From positions 1-21,094 of the forward strand of contig CAKPFM010000016.1 of NCBI GenBank assembly GCA_934153945.1: a stretch of DNA of 21,094 nucleotides, in the 5' to 3' direction. Shown piece by piece: positions 14,248 to 20,715 of the stretch. The position numbers and the translations under genes are program-made. The DNA comes from an uncultured Bacilli bacterium. Lineage in GTDB: Bacteria; Bacillota_I; Bacilli_A; RF39; UBA660. The notes below the pieces were generated by a model, which ran no database searches, had not been told where the DNA came from, and saw only the letters and a program-made list of their open reading frames with translations. Numbering within the stretch: position 1 is the stretch's first letter; every line of letters begins with the position of its first letter.

Positions 14248-14659
14248 ATTTATAGTATCTGGAAAGCCACAAGGCAAGGCAAGACCTAGATTTCGCAAGA
14301 TAGGTAATTATGTATCAACATATAACCCAAAACAAACAACAGAATATGAAAAATTAGTTAAATTATCGGCGATAGAACAATGCAAAGACCAACTTAATAA
14401 AGAATATACTGGGCTTGTAAAAATGTCTATAAAAGCCTATTTTAAGCCAAATAAAAGCATATCTAAAAAACAATATAATTTATTAATTGGAACTGAATGT
14501 CTAAAAAAACCTGATAGTGATAATATAGCAAAAATAATATGTGATTCACTTAATGGTCTAGCATATAAAGATGATTCGCAAGTAGCATATTTAGAAGTTG
14601 AAAAATATTATGCAGATGAAGAAAGAGCGGAAGTGATTATAGAATATGAGCCTAAATAA
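14237..14659 (+). CDS. rusA: RusA-family Holliday junction resolvase
   Basis: A 140-residue endonuclease. It begins MTIKFIVSGKPQGKARPRFR, the usual RusA opening, and carries the acidic active site KKPDSDNIAKIICDSLNG (D93, D95, D103) and YKDDSQV (D112, D113). RusA dimers cut four-way junctions symmetrically; in phages they resolve recombination intermediates and branched DNA before packaging. The start at 14237 is preferred over upstream ATGs from family alignment. It overlaps the previous gene by 11 bases. Location just before packaging genes is typical. Confidence 0.9.
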   Translation: MTIKFIVSGKPQGKARPRFRKIGNYVSTYNPKQTTEYEKLVKLSAIEQCKDQLNKEYTGLVKMSIKAYFKPNKSISKKQYNLLIGTECLKKPDSDNIAKIICDSLNGLAYKDDSQVAYLEVEKYYADEERAEVIIEYEPK

Positions 14660-14843
14660 GATATTTAAAATATTACAAAAACAAACCACTGGTGGCTATG
14701 ACACATTTAATAGTTTTAGAAAAAGTACAAATGGAAAAAGAATACAACATAAAAGGGCAAGACAGCAAATGAAATTTTATGATGGTTTTTATGAATTTAT
14801 AGAAGAAAATAGAAAGAGGAATAATGATGGAAATAATAATTAA
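14646..14843 (+). CDS. Small basic hypothetical protein
   Basis: A 65-residue strongly basic protein (MSLNKIFKILQKQTTGGYDT, then KRIQHKRARQQMKFYDGFY). It overlaps both neighbours, giving tight coupling, but its ribosome binding site is weak. Nucleic-acid binding is possible from charge only. Confidence 0.5.
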   Translation: MSLNKIFKILQKQTTGGYDTFNSFRKSTNGKRIQHKRARQQMKFYDGFYEFIEENRKRNNDGNNN

Positions 14844-15147
14844 AGCTTTAATAATAACAATATTTACTGGAATGTGTTGCTATTGTATAAGTCAAGGTAT
14901 AAATAAAGATTTGCTAAAAGAACTAGATAAACAAAAACAATTGAATAAACAGATTTTAGGGTTATATCAAAATGAACAGAGTAGAACAGATACATTATAT
15001 AGAATAATATTTCATATTAGACAACAATTATCTTTATTAAAATTAAAAGAATGCCCAGAAGAAGAATTCAAAAACATACCATTTGAAATAATTGAATGGA
15101 TTGATATGTTGGAAAAAGTTAGTAATGGTGATGAAAATGTTAAATGA
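14827..15147 (+). CDS. Small single-pass membrane protein
   Basis: A 106-residue protein with an N-terminal hydrophobic segment at about residues 3-22 (IIIKALIITIFTGMCCYCIS) followed by a long helical, probably coiled-coil cytoplasmic part (KDLLKELDKQKQLNKQILGL). AGAGG precedes tandem ATGs at 14824 and 14827; either may be used. Neither lysis nor exclusion function can be read from it. Confidence 0.6.
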   Translation: MEIIIKALIITIFTGMCCYCISQGINKDLLKELDKQKQLNKQILGLYQNEQSRTDTLYRIIFHIRQQLSLLKLKECPEEEFKNIPFEIIEWIDMLEKVSNGDENVK

Positions 15148-15379
15148 TAAATTAGAAAGACAAATTAAAATAAAAAACAAATATTTTCAAATGATTATAG
15201 ATTATGGTATTGATTATGATGGATTAAATAGTGTAGAAAGTTTAAAATATTTAGTAGATGACTTGATAAATTTAGCAAAATTAGGATTGAAGAACGATGA
15301 TAAAAGACCAATATATTTTAATTCTAATAAACAATATAATATTTTAAATGAGGAGTTAGACAATGGGATATATAAGTAA
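15137..15379 (+). CDS. Small hypothetical protein, 80 residues
   Basis: Starts MLNDKLERQIKIKNKYFQMI at an ATG preceded by GGTGATG, overlapping the previous gene by 11 bases. An upstream in-frame ATG at 15092 lies deep in that gene and is rejected. The protein is helical. Its end overlaps the next start by 17 bases. No family recognised. Confidence 0.55.
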   Translation: MLNDKLERQIKIKNKYFQMIIDYGIDYDGLNSVESLKYLVDDLINLAKLGLKNDDKRPIYFNSNKQYNILNEELDNGIYK

Positions 15380-15608
15380 ATATGATAGAACATTTATTTC
15401 TTTTATGAACAGAAAATATAAAAAGCATAATATTTGTTTTGAATTTATAGATGATTATAGATTATGGCTTTATGAAGATTATTGTGTATATGATAGTATT
15501 TTATATTACAAACAAATGGAAACAGATTTACAGGAATATAGTGATTTTCAAACTGGAAAAGAAAGAGATAAGAGAGGTAAGTTAGATGGTGACTGGGAAA
15601 AAGATTAA
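15363..15608 (+). CDS. Small hypothetical protein, 81 residues
   Basis: Starts MGYISKYDRTFISFMNRKYK with GAGG about 10 bases upstream; rich in tyrosine and aspartate in the middle (DDYRLWLYEDYCVYDSILYY). Overlaps both neighbours. No family recognised. Confidence 0.55.
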   Translation: MGYISKYDRTFISFMNRKYKKHNICFEFIDDYRLWLYEDYCVYDSILYYKQMETDLQEYSDFQTGKERDKRGKLDGDWEKD

Positions 15609-16278
15609 AACAGAAGAACATATACAAAAGATAAAAGAATCTAACCGTGAAAATAGAGAAAAAAAGATACAAGAACAGGAACAACTTGTAAATCAGATCA
15701 GAGAAGAAGCAAAAGATTTATTATTACCAAATATTAGAAGTAAAATGGAAACCGTGGCAGAAGTTATAAAGGAAAAAGTTTCACAAAATAATGGATTAAC
15801 TGTATCACAAATATTGCCTTTAATAACAAAAAGAAGTGTATCAGATATAGCAACTATCCAAAATAAATCGTATACATCTTACGAATTAGGTGAAGCACTA
15901 AACATTTATATGGACATGGTAGCAAAAATAAATACAATATGCAAATTTCCGCCTAGTAAAGGTACGTTTTGTGCCTTATTAGGAATATCAAGAAAGACAT
16001 ATGATAATTACATGGTAGATCCAGACAAAATGGATATAATGGGAATAATAGATGATTATATTACTACATCTGTGTTAACATCAGCACAACTAGGAGAATT
16101 AAGAGAAATATCTAGTATGTTTACATTAAAATCACAACATGGATTTGTAGAAGCTTCAGCACCTGTTGTCATTGAACATAAAAAAGAAACAAATATTGAC
16201 GATATAAATAGGCAATTAGAGGCATTAAAAAGAGATAATGTTATAGATGCTGAATTTGAAGAGGTGGAAAAAGATTAG
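15586..16278 (+). CDS. Putative terminase small subunit-like DNA-binding protein
   Basis: A 230-residue protein. Residues 1-60 are charged and coiled-coil-like. The middle holds a helix-turn-helix candidate, FPPSKGTFCALLGISRKTYD then NYMVDPDKMDIM. The segment SSMFTLKSQHGFVEA recalls the FxLKxxxGY pattern after the HTH in small terminase and related phage proteins. TerS recognises the packaging site and hands DNA to the large subunit. It lies after RusA and before repeats that could be recognition sites, but the large subunit is not next: a minus-strand module follows. A general late regulator is the main alternative. AGAGAGG supports the ATG. Confidence 0.45.
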   Translation: MVTGKKIKTEEHIQKIKESNRENREKKIQEQEQLVNQIREEAKDLLLPNIRSKMETVAEVIKEKVSQNNGLTVSQILPLITKRSVSDIATIQNKSYTSYELGEALNIYMDMVAKINTICKFPPSKGTFCALLGISRKTYDNYMVDPDKMDIMGIIDDYITTSVLTSAQLGELREISSMFTLKSQHGFVEASAPVVIEHKKETNIDDINRQLEALKRDNVIDAEFEEVEKD

Positions 16279-16471
16279 TGTCTTGGAAAAAGATTAAGAA
16301 TCAATTTAGAAAGTGTGAACATTGCAGTTTATATTATATAAAAAAAATGTCCTTATGACGGTATTTTTAATTATAATTGGTATAAAAGTAAAAAATGTAA
16401 TAAGTTGATGAGGAAAAAGTTTTCTCGCACTCAGGAAAAAGTTTTTTGACCGTGGAGATGGAAAAAGTTTT
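16266..16471 (+). repeat. Short interspersed GGAAAAAG repeats
   Basis: GGAAAAAGATTA at 16266 and 16285, and GGAAAAAGTTTT at 16412, 16434 and 16460 (spacing 19, then 22 and 26 bases); a further copy of the first form lies at 15596 inside the TerS-like gene. The last copies are at or beyond the end of coding sequence, so codon choice does not explain them. They could be binding sites for a packaging protein. Confidence 0.5.
16278..16449 (+). pseudogene. Frameshifted zinc-ribbon protein gene
   Basis: GTG at 16278, after GAGGTGG, opens a frame reading SWKKIKNQFRKCEHCSLYYI and stopping at 16358. At a run of eight A's (16340-16347) a one-base shift continues in another frame to 16449 with CPYDGIFNYNWYKSKKCNKL. 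Joined, they give a ~57-residue protein with C-x2-C and C-x12-C pairs, a plausible zinc ribbon. One A fewer would restore it. It could be a real mutation, a sequencing slip, or slippage on the A run. Confidence 0.6.
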
Positions 16472-16493
16472 CTTATTTTGTCCGTGGGTAAAT

Positions 16494-16518
16494 AGGTGTA
16501 TTTTTATACATCTTTTTA
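16494..16518 (+). terminator. Rightward terminator after the zinc-ribbon gene
   Basis: AGGTGTAT pairs with ATACATCT (one G-U) around TTTT, followed by a T run. It ends rightward transcription from the RusA/TerS-like gene group. Confidence 0.8.
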
Positions 16519-16771
16519 TTATATTTTATTGAATAATACGGCTTTATTTTATAGGCTTTTTTGCTTGATAAATATACGATTAATACAAATATACTATAAT
16601 TAAAAAAGTTGCTTAAAATGGCTAAAAATAGGTAAATACGGGGTATTAAAATAATAAAAATATAATGTTATTTATGTATAAATAATCAATAAAAAAATAA
16701 CCTTTTAAATATTGGTTATTTTTGCTTTTTTGCAAAGTCACATAGTCCGCACCACAATGCCAATACTATTA
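16519..16771. other. Non-coding junction between convergent gene sets
   Basis: AT-rich and without ORFs. A second terminator-like stem, rightward, at 16540-16562 (GGCTTTATTTTATAGGCTTTTTT without its first two bases) resembles one at 20264-20285. Nothing else is recognisable apart from the leftward terminator at 16691-16720. Confidence 0.5.
16691..16720 (-). terminator. Terminator of the leftward module
   Basis: AATAACC (16696-16702) pairs with GGTTATT (16714-16720). On the minus strand the stem is followed by seven T's. It lies 50 bases beyond the recombinase stop. Confidence 0.85.
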
Positions 16772-17575
16772 TTAAAATTGTTCCCATTCAGTGTTATCCT
16801 CCTTGATTTTTATTAATATTTCTTGATAATTTTTAGTATTGTATTTAGTATAACATTTTTTTAAATCGTTTTGAAAACTTTTAGAAGGATATCTAGTATA
16901 TAAACATGCTTTTGTTTGACCAATATTTTCATTTATCATTTTTTCAAGTGTATTTATAAAATTTTCTTTTGTGTTATATTCACATCTTGGCTTTCCGAGT
17001 TGTTTGCCTTGCAATTTTGCTTTTTCAAGCCCTGCTTTTGTTGATGTTGATACTTCTTGTATTTTTTTACTAGCAACATAATTAATTGCATTAAATACTA
17101 TATCACGAATAAATTTATATTCAAGTGTTATAGCTTCCTTTTTTTCATTTGGAAGTTTAGCACTTAACATTGCATTATCTAATATAATTGTATTAATATT
17201 TTTGTCAGTTAAAAATTGCCATTCTTTTTTTGTATTGTCCCAGTTTCTTCCTAGTCGGTTTAGTTCACTTACTATCAAATAATCGTTTTCTTGTAATGAA
17301 TCATGCATTTTTTCATATTGTTCTCTTGTTGTCCTTTTTCCTGTATATTTATCACAAAAAATATAATTAATACATATTTTTATATTTTTTTCTTTTGCCC
17401 ATTTGTAAAGTTCTATAATTTGTCTACCGAATTCTTGTTTTTCTGTAGAAACACGAATGTATACATATAAATATACTTTAAAAATATTATAAAATACATT
17501 TTCAACAGTAAACACATCATTTAAATTATTTTCATTTATAAAGTCAATTATTTCTTGTTTATAATCATTATTCAT
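16772..17575 (-). CDS. Serine recombinase (resolvase/invertase family)
   Basis: A 267-residue small serine recombinase. The catalytic domain begins near residue 35: YVYIRVSTEKQEFGRQ with nucleophile S43, then YTGKRTTREQYEKM, then LIVSELNRLGRN, and helix E around 130-170. A C-terminal helix-turn-helix region (STKAGLEKAKLQGKQLGKPR, then QTKACLYTRYPSK) follows. The ~38-residue N-terminal extension before the catalytic domain is unusual, since resolvases usually start it at once. ATG at 17575 follows GGAGG by 7 bases. Last gene of the leftward module, at its edge, it may mobilise, invert or resolve this module. Confidence 0.85.
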   Translation of the reverse strand: MNNDYKQEIIDFINENNLNDVFTVENVFYNIFKVYLYVYIRVSTEKQEFGRQIIELYKWAKEKNIKICINYIFCDKYTGKRTTREQYEKMHDSLQENDYLIVSELNRLGRNWDNTKKEWQFLTDKNINTIILDNAMLSAKLPNEKKEAITLEYKFIRDIVFNAINYVASKKIQEVSTSTKAGLEKAKLQGKQLGKPRCEYNTKENFINTLEKMINENIGQTKACLYTRYPSKSFQNDLKKCYTKYNTKNYQEILIKIKEDNTEWEQF

Positions 17576-17846
17576 AGCATACCTCCAATAAATCCCATTT
17601 TGTCCAGTTTCCGTCAAGTATTTTTTCGGCATTTTCTACTAGTTTATCACAAATAAAGGCCAAGTCAAGATGCTGTTCGTCGCACATATAAGCCGACCAT
17701 ATTAATTGAATAAATTTTTGTATATCTTCTTCTGTTAATTCATTAATAATTAAGTCATCATTACATTTTAAATTATAGTATATTATCATAGATAACATAT
17801 CATATTTATGTTTTTTTATTATTTCATCGTATTCTTTAAAGTTCAT
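17568..17846 (-). CDS. Hypothetical protein, 92 residues
   Basis: Starts MNFKEYDEIIKKHKYDMLSM after AAGGGAGATG; helical and acidic, with four cysteines and a tryptophan-rich end (NWTKWDLLEVCYE). Overlaps the recombinase start by 8 bases, so both are probably translated together. No family recognised. Confidence 0.65.
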   Translation of the reverse strand: MNFKEYDEIIKKHKYDMLSMIIYYNLKCNDDLIINELTEEDIQKFIQLIWSAYMCDEQHLDLAFICDKLVENAEKILDGNWTKWDLLEVCYE

Positions 17847-17860
17847 TTTTTCATCTCCCT

Positions 17861-18052
17861 TTAATTCATTAATTCGTTAGCATTCTGTATTAAGTTTATT
17901 ACTTTGTCTATTGTTTCGTTTTTATAGTCAAAATATTCTTCTAGTTCGTATAGTATTCTTAAAATTATATCAGTTCTATCGCCTACATATTCACTATTTA
18001 GATTGTTATTAATATAATTCATAACTTCGCTTTTTAGTTCTTCTCTAGTCAT
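17861..18052 (-). CDS. Small hypothetical protein, 63 residues
   Basis: Starts MTREELKSEVMNYINNNLNS after AAAGGAGATA. Helical and acidic, with no recognised motif; a member of the tightly packed leftward operon. Confidence 0.6.
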   Translation of the reverse strand: MTREELKSEVMNYINNNLNSEYVGDRTDIILRILYELEEYFDYKNETIDKVINLIQNANELMN

Positions 18053-18054
18053 TT

Positions 18055-18309
18055 TTATTTATCTCCTTTGCTTATTTCGTCATAATTGTCAATAATTTCT
18101 TTTAATTGTAATGATATAGTTGTTAAAGTGTTGCAAGTTTTAATATCATTATCATTTTCGGCATTATACCATATATCGCCATAAACTAAATCAATTAAAT
18201 TATTTGCAATTTTCAATTGTTCTAGTAATGTAAAATCTAATTGTATTTGTAATGCTTCATTTTCAAGCATATCATCATTAAAATTTTGTTTTTTTAATTC
18301 TTTTTCCAT
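18055..18309 (-). CDS. Small acidic hypothetical protein, 84 residues
   Basis: Starts MEKELKKQNFNDDMLENEAL after AGAGGTG. Helical, acidic and probably oligomeric; ends 2 bases before the next gene. No family recognised. Confidence 0.6.
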   Translation of the reverse strand: MEKELKKQNFNDDMLENEALQIQLDFTLLEQLKIANNLIDLVYGDIWYNAENDNDIKTCNTLTTISLQLKEIIDNYDEISKGDK

Positions 18310-18312
18310 TTT

Positions 18313-18483
18313 TTACACCTCTTTACTTTCTAAATATGCTTTTAACTTCGGGTCATATTCTTGTAATGCTAGTAAGCATTGTTTATAATTGTTATAATAT
18401 ATTCGGTATTTTCCTTTATAGTAATTTAATTTATAAAGAAGTAGGGTAGTTATTAATAATAATATAATTGTTATATATTCCAT
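18313..18483 (-). CDS. Small single-pass membrane protein, 56 residues
   Basis: Starts MEYITIILLLITTLLLYKLN: a hydrophobic helix at about residues 3-19 followed by a basic, tyrosine-rich cytoplasmic tail. GGAGG lies 6-7 bases before the ATG at 18483; a longer frame from 18522 lies inside the RadC gene and is rejected. Function unknown. Confidence 0.6.
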   Translation of the reverse strand: MEYITIILLLITTLLLYKLNYYKGKYRIYYNNYKQCLLALQEYDPKLKAYLESKEV

Positions 18484-18484
18484 A

Positions 18485-18916
18485 TTAAACCTCCATACAA
18501 CTAATATAGTTGTCGTTACCAATAACTATGTGGTCTAAAAATTTAATATCCAATAAGTTACTAGCTTGTTTTAAAACATTTGTTATTTCATAATCTTCCT
18601 TGCTTGGGGTAGGGTCACCACTTGGGTGGTTATGTATCATTATAAAAGCACTAGCATTACTTAATAATATTGTTTTAAATATTGTTTTGGGGTCAATCAT
18701 TGATGTATTAATAGTGCCTTTAGCAATTAAAGAATAATTAACAGGTACCCTTTTATTATTCAAACAAATTATATAAACGTTTTCTACATCATTGTTTTTT
18801 ATATCTTCTATGTTGTCAACTAATTTAATAATATCAGTTATATTTTTTATATTGGTATTATTGTATTGAGTTGTTGTTTCTCTTACTAATTTTATTGAAG
18901 TTTTATATATTTCCAT
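18485..18916 (-). CDS. radC: RadC-type MPN/JAB domain protein
   Basis: A 143-residue protein holding only the MPN+ metalloprotease-like domain of RadC: VYIICLNNKR, VPVNYSLIAKGTINTS, then FIMIHNHPSGDPTPSKEDYE with H95, H97 and D108 fitting the zinc site H-x-H-x10-D, and LDHIVIG. The N-terminal helix-hairpin-helix of full RadC (usually ~220 residues) is absent, as in many plasmid and phage copies. The biochemical role of RadC is unsettled despite the DNA-repair name. It overlaps its upstream neighbour by 14 bases and lies in an operon with SSB and recombinase, a mobile-element combination. Confidence 0.88.
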   Translation of the reverse strand: MEIYKTSIKLVRETTTQYNNTNIKNITDIIKLVDNIEDIKNNDVENVYIICLNNKRVPVNYSLIAKGTINTSMIDPKTIFKTILLSNASAFIMIHNHPSGDPTPSKEDYEITNVLKQASNLLDIKFLDHIVIGNDNYISCMEV

Positions 18917-19148
18917 TTTCTAACACCTCACTAACTTTATTAAATGGAATACAATATAACTTGCTTATTTTATCCATTTTGTTATAATCTTCTTCAGTTA
19001 CTAACATGGCTAAAACTGTGCTGTAATTCTTATTTCTTTTACCCTCTAAATGATAGCCTTTTAATTCTTCGTTATATCTTGTTACTTTAAATGTGTAACC
19101 TTGTACTTTTATAATATCGTTTCTTTTTAATTCATTGAATTTTTTCAT
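18903..19148 (-). CDS. Small beta-rich hypothetical protein
   Basis: An 81-residue protein: FNELKRNDIIKVQGYTFKVT, RYNEELKGYHLEGKRN, then a helical end. This resembles an SH3-like barrel with a helical cap. AGAGGGG precedes the ATG. Lies between SSB and RadC. Function unknown. Confidence 0.6.
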   Translation of the reverse strand: MKKFNELKRNDIIKVQGYTFKVTRYNEELKGYHLEGKRNKNYSTVLAMLVTEEDYNKMDKISKLYCIPFNKVSEVLENGNI

Positions 19149-19163
19149 ATAAACCCCTCTTTT

Positions 19164-19490
19164 TTACTTATTTACACTTGATAAGAATGTAATTCTTTCT
19201 GCTACTACTTCTAATATTGGGTATCCATTGCAAGTGTAATCATTAGCACAAAATCTCTGTATTCTTCCTTTAATTCCAATTAAATCTCCTTTTTTACAAT
19301 ATTCTGTAGTATTCTCGGCAATGCCTTTATATAATCTAACTGGTATAAAATCTGTATCATACTCTCCATTTACATTTTTATAGCTTCTTGACACTGCTAA
19401 AGTTATATAACTTGTTTTCATTCCATTTTCTAGTTCTTTTATTTCAGGGTCTTGAACTAATCGACCAACTAATACTATTTGATTTAACAT
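19164..19490 (-). CDS. ssb: Second single-stranded DNA-binding protein, no acidic tail
   Basis: A 108-residue OB-fold SSB: MLNQIVLVGRLVQDPEIKEL, SYITLAVSRSYKNVNGEYDT, FIPVRLYKGIAENT. It ends directly after the OB fold (ITFLSSVNK) and lacks the acidic tip that recruits partner proteins. GGGAGG lies 10 bases before the ATG at 19490; an ATG at 19499 is too close to it. It is clearly distinct from the phage SSB at 11.2 kb and belongs to the leftward module, which fits an independent mobile origin. Confidence 0.92.
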   Translation of the reverse strand: MLNQIVLVGRLVQDPEIKELENGMKTSYITLAVSRSYKNVNGEYDTDFIPVRLYKGIAENTTEYCKKGDLIGIKGRIQRFCANDYTCNGYPILEVVAERITFLSSVNK

Positions 19491-19518
19491 ATTTTTCATT
19501 CCTCCCATTATGTCATAC

Positions 19519-19547
19519 TTGACATTTTAATTTAAATCATTTATAAT
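19519..19547 (+). promoter_or_regulatory. Perfect promoter of the antisense RNA
   Basis: TTGACA (19519-19524), exactly 17 bases, TATAAT (19542-19547). The -35 lies within a dyad TGTCA-TACT-TGACA. It reads rightward, against the leftward genes, into two terminator stems with no ORF. Confidence 0.85.
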
Positions 19548-19553
19548 GAGAGA

Positions 19554-19668
19554 TGAGAAAAGGGAACAACTTTTCTTAAACTAATCTATGAATAAATATT
19601 CGTAGACTAATTTTTTGATTTGAGTTATCTTGTTAACTTTGCGAGGGTTGAAGATAACTCTTTTTATT
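19554..19668 (+). ncRNA. Antisense RNA, candidate type I antitoxin
   Basis: From the perfect promoter a ~115-base transcript would run to a strong terminator (GAGTTATCTT 19622-19631 with AAGATAACTC 19651-19660, then T's). A first stem at 19580-19611 (14 positions, two mismatches), also followed by six T's, offers a shorter ~60-base form. A third hairpin, AGAAAAG/CTTTTCT, lies at its 5' end. It covers the stop codon and last ~27 codons of the 67-residue membrane protein on the other strand, the 3'-overlap layout of RatA/txpA and SR4/bsrG. No protein is encoded. A plasmid-type countertranscript RNA is the alternative. Confidence 0.7.
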
Positions 19669-19784
19669 TTATTTATTAACTTTCTAAAATCTTTACTAAA
19701 TATATAATTTAATATGATTGTTATTAAGTAAGTTATAATTACAAATGTTATTGTTTCATATAAAGCATTGAACACATATATCAT
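19581..19784 (-). CDS. Small membrane protein, candidate type I toxin
   Basis: A 67-residue protein: MIYVFNALYETITFVIITYL and further hydrophobic residues make one membrane helix (~10-29), followed by a lysine/arginine-rich tail. Type I toxins of Gram-positive bacteria (TxpA, BsrG, YonT) share this layout: a short protein, one helix, a charged end. AGAGGAG lies about 8 bases before the ATG, and a perfect promoter 33 bases before it. An opposing RNA overlaps its 3' end. No sequence family was recognised and it is slightly longer than known members, so the toxin call rests on architecture. Its mRNA may continue into the SSB operon. Confidence 0.6.
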   Translation of the reverse strand: MIYVFNALYETITFVIITYLITIILNYIFSKDFRKLINKIKRVIFNPRKVNKITQIKKLVYEYLFID

Positions 19785-19817
19785 TTTATCAACTCCTCTT
19801 TTCTTATCTCTATATAC

Positions 19818-19846
19818 ATTATACCATTTTTATTATACATTGTCAA
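19818..19846 (-). promoter_or_regulatory. Perfect leftward promoter
   Basis: On the minus strand TTGACA (complement of 19841-19846), 17 bases, TATAAT (complement of 19818-19823), ahead of the small membrane protein and possibly the whole leftward module. Confidence 0.9.
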
Positions 19847-19849
19847 CAA

Positions 19850-20285
19850 TTATACTACAGTTTATTCATTATTTTATAATATATTTATTATAGTATTATT
19901 ATATGTAACTTATATAAAATTATACTATAAATTACATGCTATTTATATGTTTATTTGGTGTATATTTGATATATTTACATAGTTAGTATTATTGTATTAT
20001 ATATGTATTTTGGCGGTGTGATACTGCATTATTGATATATTATAATATGGGTATATTTATATAGATATATTTTTGTTATTATATTTATTTGTATTATTAT
20101 TAATTGTTATTAATTGTTTGTTATTGTTATTATTATTATTTAAATTGTAACAGAAGTTTGCTTTCCTCTCTAATTTCAAAAATATATAATTATTTAACAC
20201 TATATTATTATTTTTATAGTGTTTTTTTAATATATCTTTATATTTTTTTATATTGAATTTATACCTTATTTTATAAGGCTTTTTT
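19850..20285. other. Extremely AT-rich non-coding stretch
   Basis: About 430 bases almost wholly A and T, with TTA/TAT microsatellite runs (for example around 20090-20145) and no credible ORF. One GC-richer spot is GGCGGTGTGATACTGC near 20012. It could be a DNA-unwinding or origin region, or relaxed spacer at the module edge. Confidence 0.6.
20196..20228 (+). terminator. Rightward terminator
   Basis: AACACTAT (20196-20203) pairs with ATAGTGTT (20216-20223), then a T run. No rightward gene is visible upstream, so it may shield the late promoter or be left from a lost gene. Confidence 0.7.
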
Positions 20286-20288
20286 CAT
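20264..20288 (+). terminator. Second rightward terminator
   Basis: CCTTAT-TTT-ATAAGG followed by CTTTTTT. Nearly the same sequence as the stem at 16542-16562 on the other side of the leftward module. Confidence 0.7.
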
Positions 20289-20448
20289 AGTAATAACGAC
20301 CGTTAACACCCCAACCCTATTTTCTAAGAGGCACCAGGGGGCACTTTTACCCCAAAAATTCTATAAAAAATAACAAAAGAACCTATATATATAACAATTT
20401 ATTAAAATATATAAAGTAATCATGAAATATTGATTATTTTTTTATATA
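20289..20448. other. GC-richer island and flank before late promoter 2
   Basis: No gene. Around 20297-20355 the sequence becomes unusually GC-rich (CGACCGTTAACACCCCAACC, then GGCACCAGGGGGCAC and TTTTACCCC), in sharp contrast to its surroundings. Nothing was identified by name; a protein-binding site or element end is possible. Confidence 0.4.
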
Positions 20449-20488
20449 TAAGAGTGAAATGAGAGTAAAAATAGTGATAAATTACAAT
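20449..20488 (+). promoter_or_regulatory. Late promoter 2 with activator box
   Basis: TAAGAGTGAAATGAGAGTA (20449-20467) is identical to the box at 12431. TACAAT (20483-20488) lies exactly where TATAAT does in the first copy. It precedes the rightward genes that start at 20716. Confidence 0.75.
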
Positions 20489-20715
20489 TAAGAAAGATAT
20501 ATAGTTACGCATTTATAACGCTACATCTTACAGAATGATAGCTATAAATACTAATACTAAAGGAGATATTAGAGGTAGAGAAGCAAATTATATATAAAAT
20601 GTGTGATTATGCCTTATAAAATAACGATAAATTAACAATTTTATGAAGTTCATAAATGACACTATATTTCCATTAAAAAGGGGCCATTTGTGATACTGAA
20701 AGGAGAAATAAGAAT
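20489..20715 (+). other. Leader between late promoter 2 and the next gene
   Basis: A 227-base untranslated stretch. AAATGG and similar stems around 20655-20690 (with GGGGCCATTT) are weak. A 20-codon ATG frame near 20536 lacks a binding site. No function recognised. Confidence 0.4.

Noticed and set aside
15445..15684. Minus-strand hydrophobic frame opposite the TerS-like gene start
   Set aside because: It is a shadow of two well-supported plus-strand genes; phenylalanine/leucine/tyrosine richness is what antisense AT-rich coding DNA gives.
20090..20150. CRISPR-like or iteron array in TTA-rich DNA
   Set aside because: These are low-complexity triplet runs with no fixed unit or spacers.
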